Source of the DNA: an uncultured Clostridia bacterium
Lineage (GTDB): Bacteria > Bacillota > Clostridia > Oscillospirales > Ruminococcaceae
DNA: 5,771 nucleotides
Reading direction: 5' to 3'
NCBI GenBank assembly: GCA_945867255.1
Contig: CAMBHV010000107.1
Span: 1 to 5,771, forward strand
The translations under genes and the position numbers were made by a program. Positions 5,765-5,771 of the stretch are shown here, piece after piece (within the stretch, counting starts at the first letter, position 1; every line of letters begins with the position of its first letter). The notes below the pieces were generated by a model. It worked only from the letters and a program-made list of their open reading frames with translations, was not told the origin of the DNA and did not search any database.

Positions 5765-5771
5765 CTTGTAT

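Noticed and set aside
5727..5771. 3' end of a TPP riboswitch before a ThiY-like binding protein
   Set aside because: The stem-loop followed by GGGAAAG is only loosely similar. The conserved CUGAU and CGUAGGGA elements are not seen, and only 45 bases are available.
1..5771. CRISPR arrays, tRNA or rRNA genes, insertion sequences
   Set aside because: I looked for regularly spaced repeats, cloverleaf-like segments and transposase motifs on both strands and saw none.

Overview
All four protein genes in this window lie on the minus strand, so transcription runs from the right edge to the left edge. The organism is most likely a low-to-mid GC Gram-positive bacterium of the Clostridia, probably a gut Oscillospiraceae/Ruminococcaceae relative. 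The reasons are AGGAGG-type ribosome sites, sigma-A-like promoters, a lipoprotein signal peptide on the binding protein, a large secreted beta-helix protein with a sortase-like NPKTG near its end, and a Clostridia-type CorA relative. This placement is an inference; no ribosomal or other marker gene is present.

Right part (3281-5726): a two-gene uptake operon. A lipoprotein substrate-binding protein of the TauA/SsuA/ThiY (NMT1-like) type is followed, with an 8-base overlap, by one polypeptide that joins the membrane permease and the ATPase of the same importer. The two products look sufficient for a complete ABC importer. The substrate cannot be read from the sequence. Middle part (1256-3187): a secreted protein of about 643 residues made of two related beta-helix modules, behind its own extended -10 promoter and closed by a strong 15-bp hairpin terminator. 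It ends right after an NPKTG motif, without the membrane anchor that normally follows.

Left part (1-1077): a promoter, a roughly 170-nt structured leader, and a CorA-family metal transporter that runs off the left edge. The leader resembles the NiCo (czcD) riboswitch. One strand of its closing helix can pair instead with a segment touching the Shine-Dalgarno sequence, which is the layout of a translational ON switch. The transporter carries Gly-Ser-Asn where CorA proteins have the signature Gly-Met-Asn. Together these suggest a transition-metal transporter, perhaps an efflux or detoxification protein, rather than a housekeeping Mg2+ importer. This is the most interesting part of the window.

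The stretch 867-1255 has no gene; it holds the leader, the promoter, a short direct repeat and the terminator. The plus strand has several long open frames opposite the real genes, and none looks coding.
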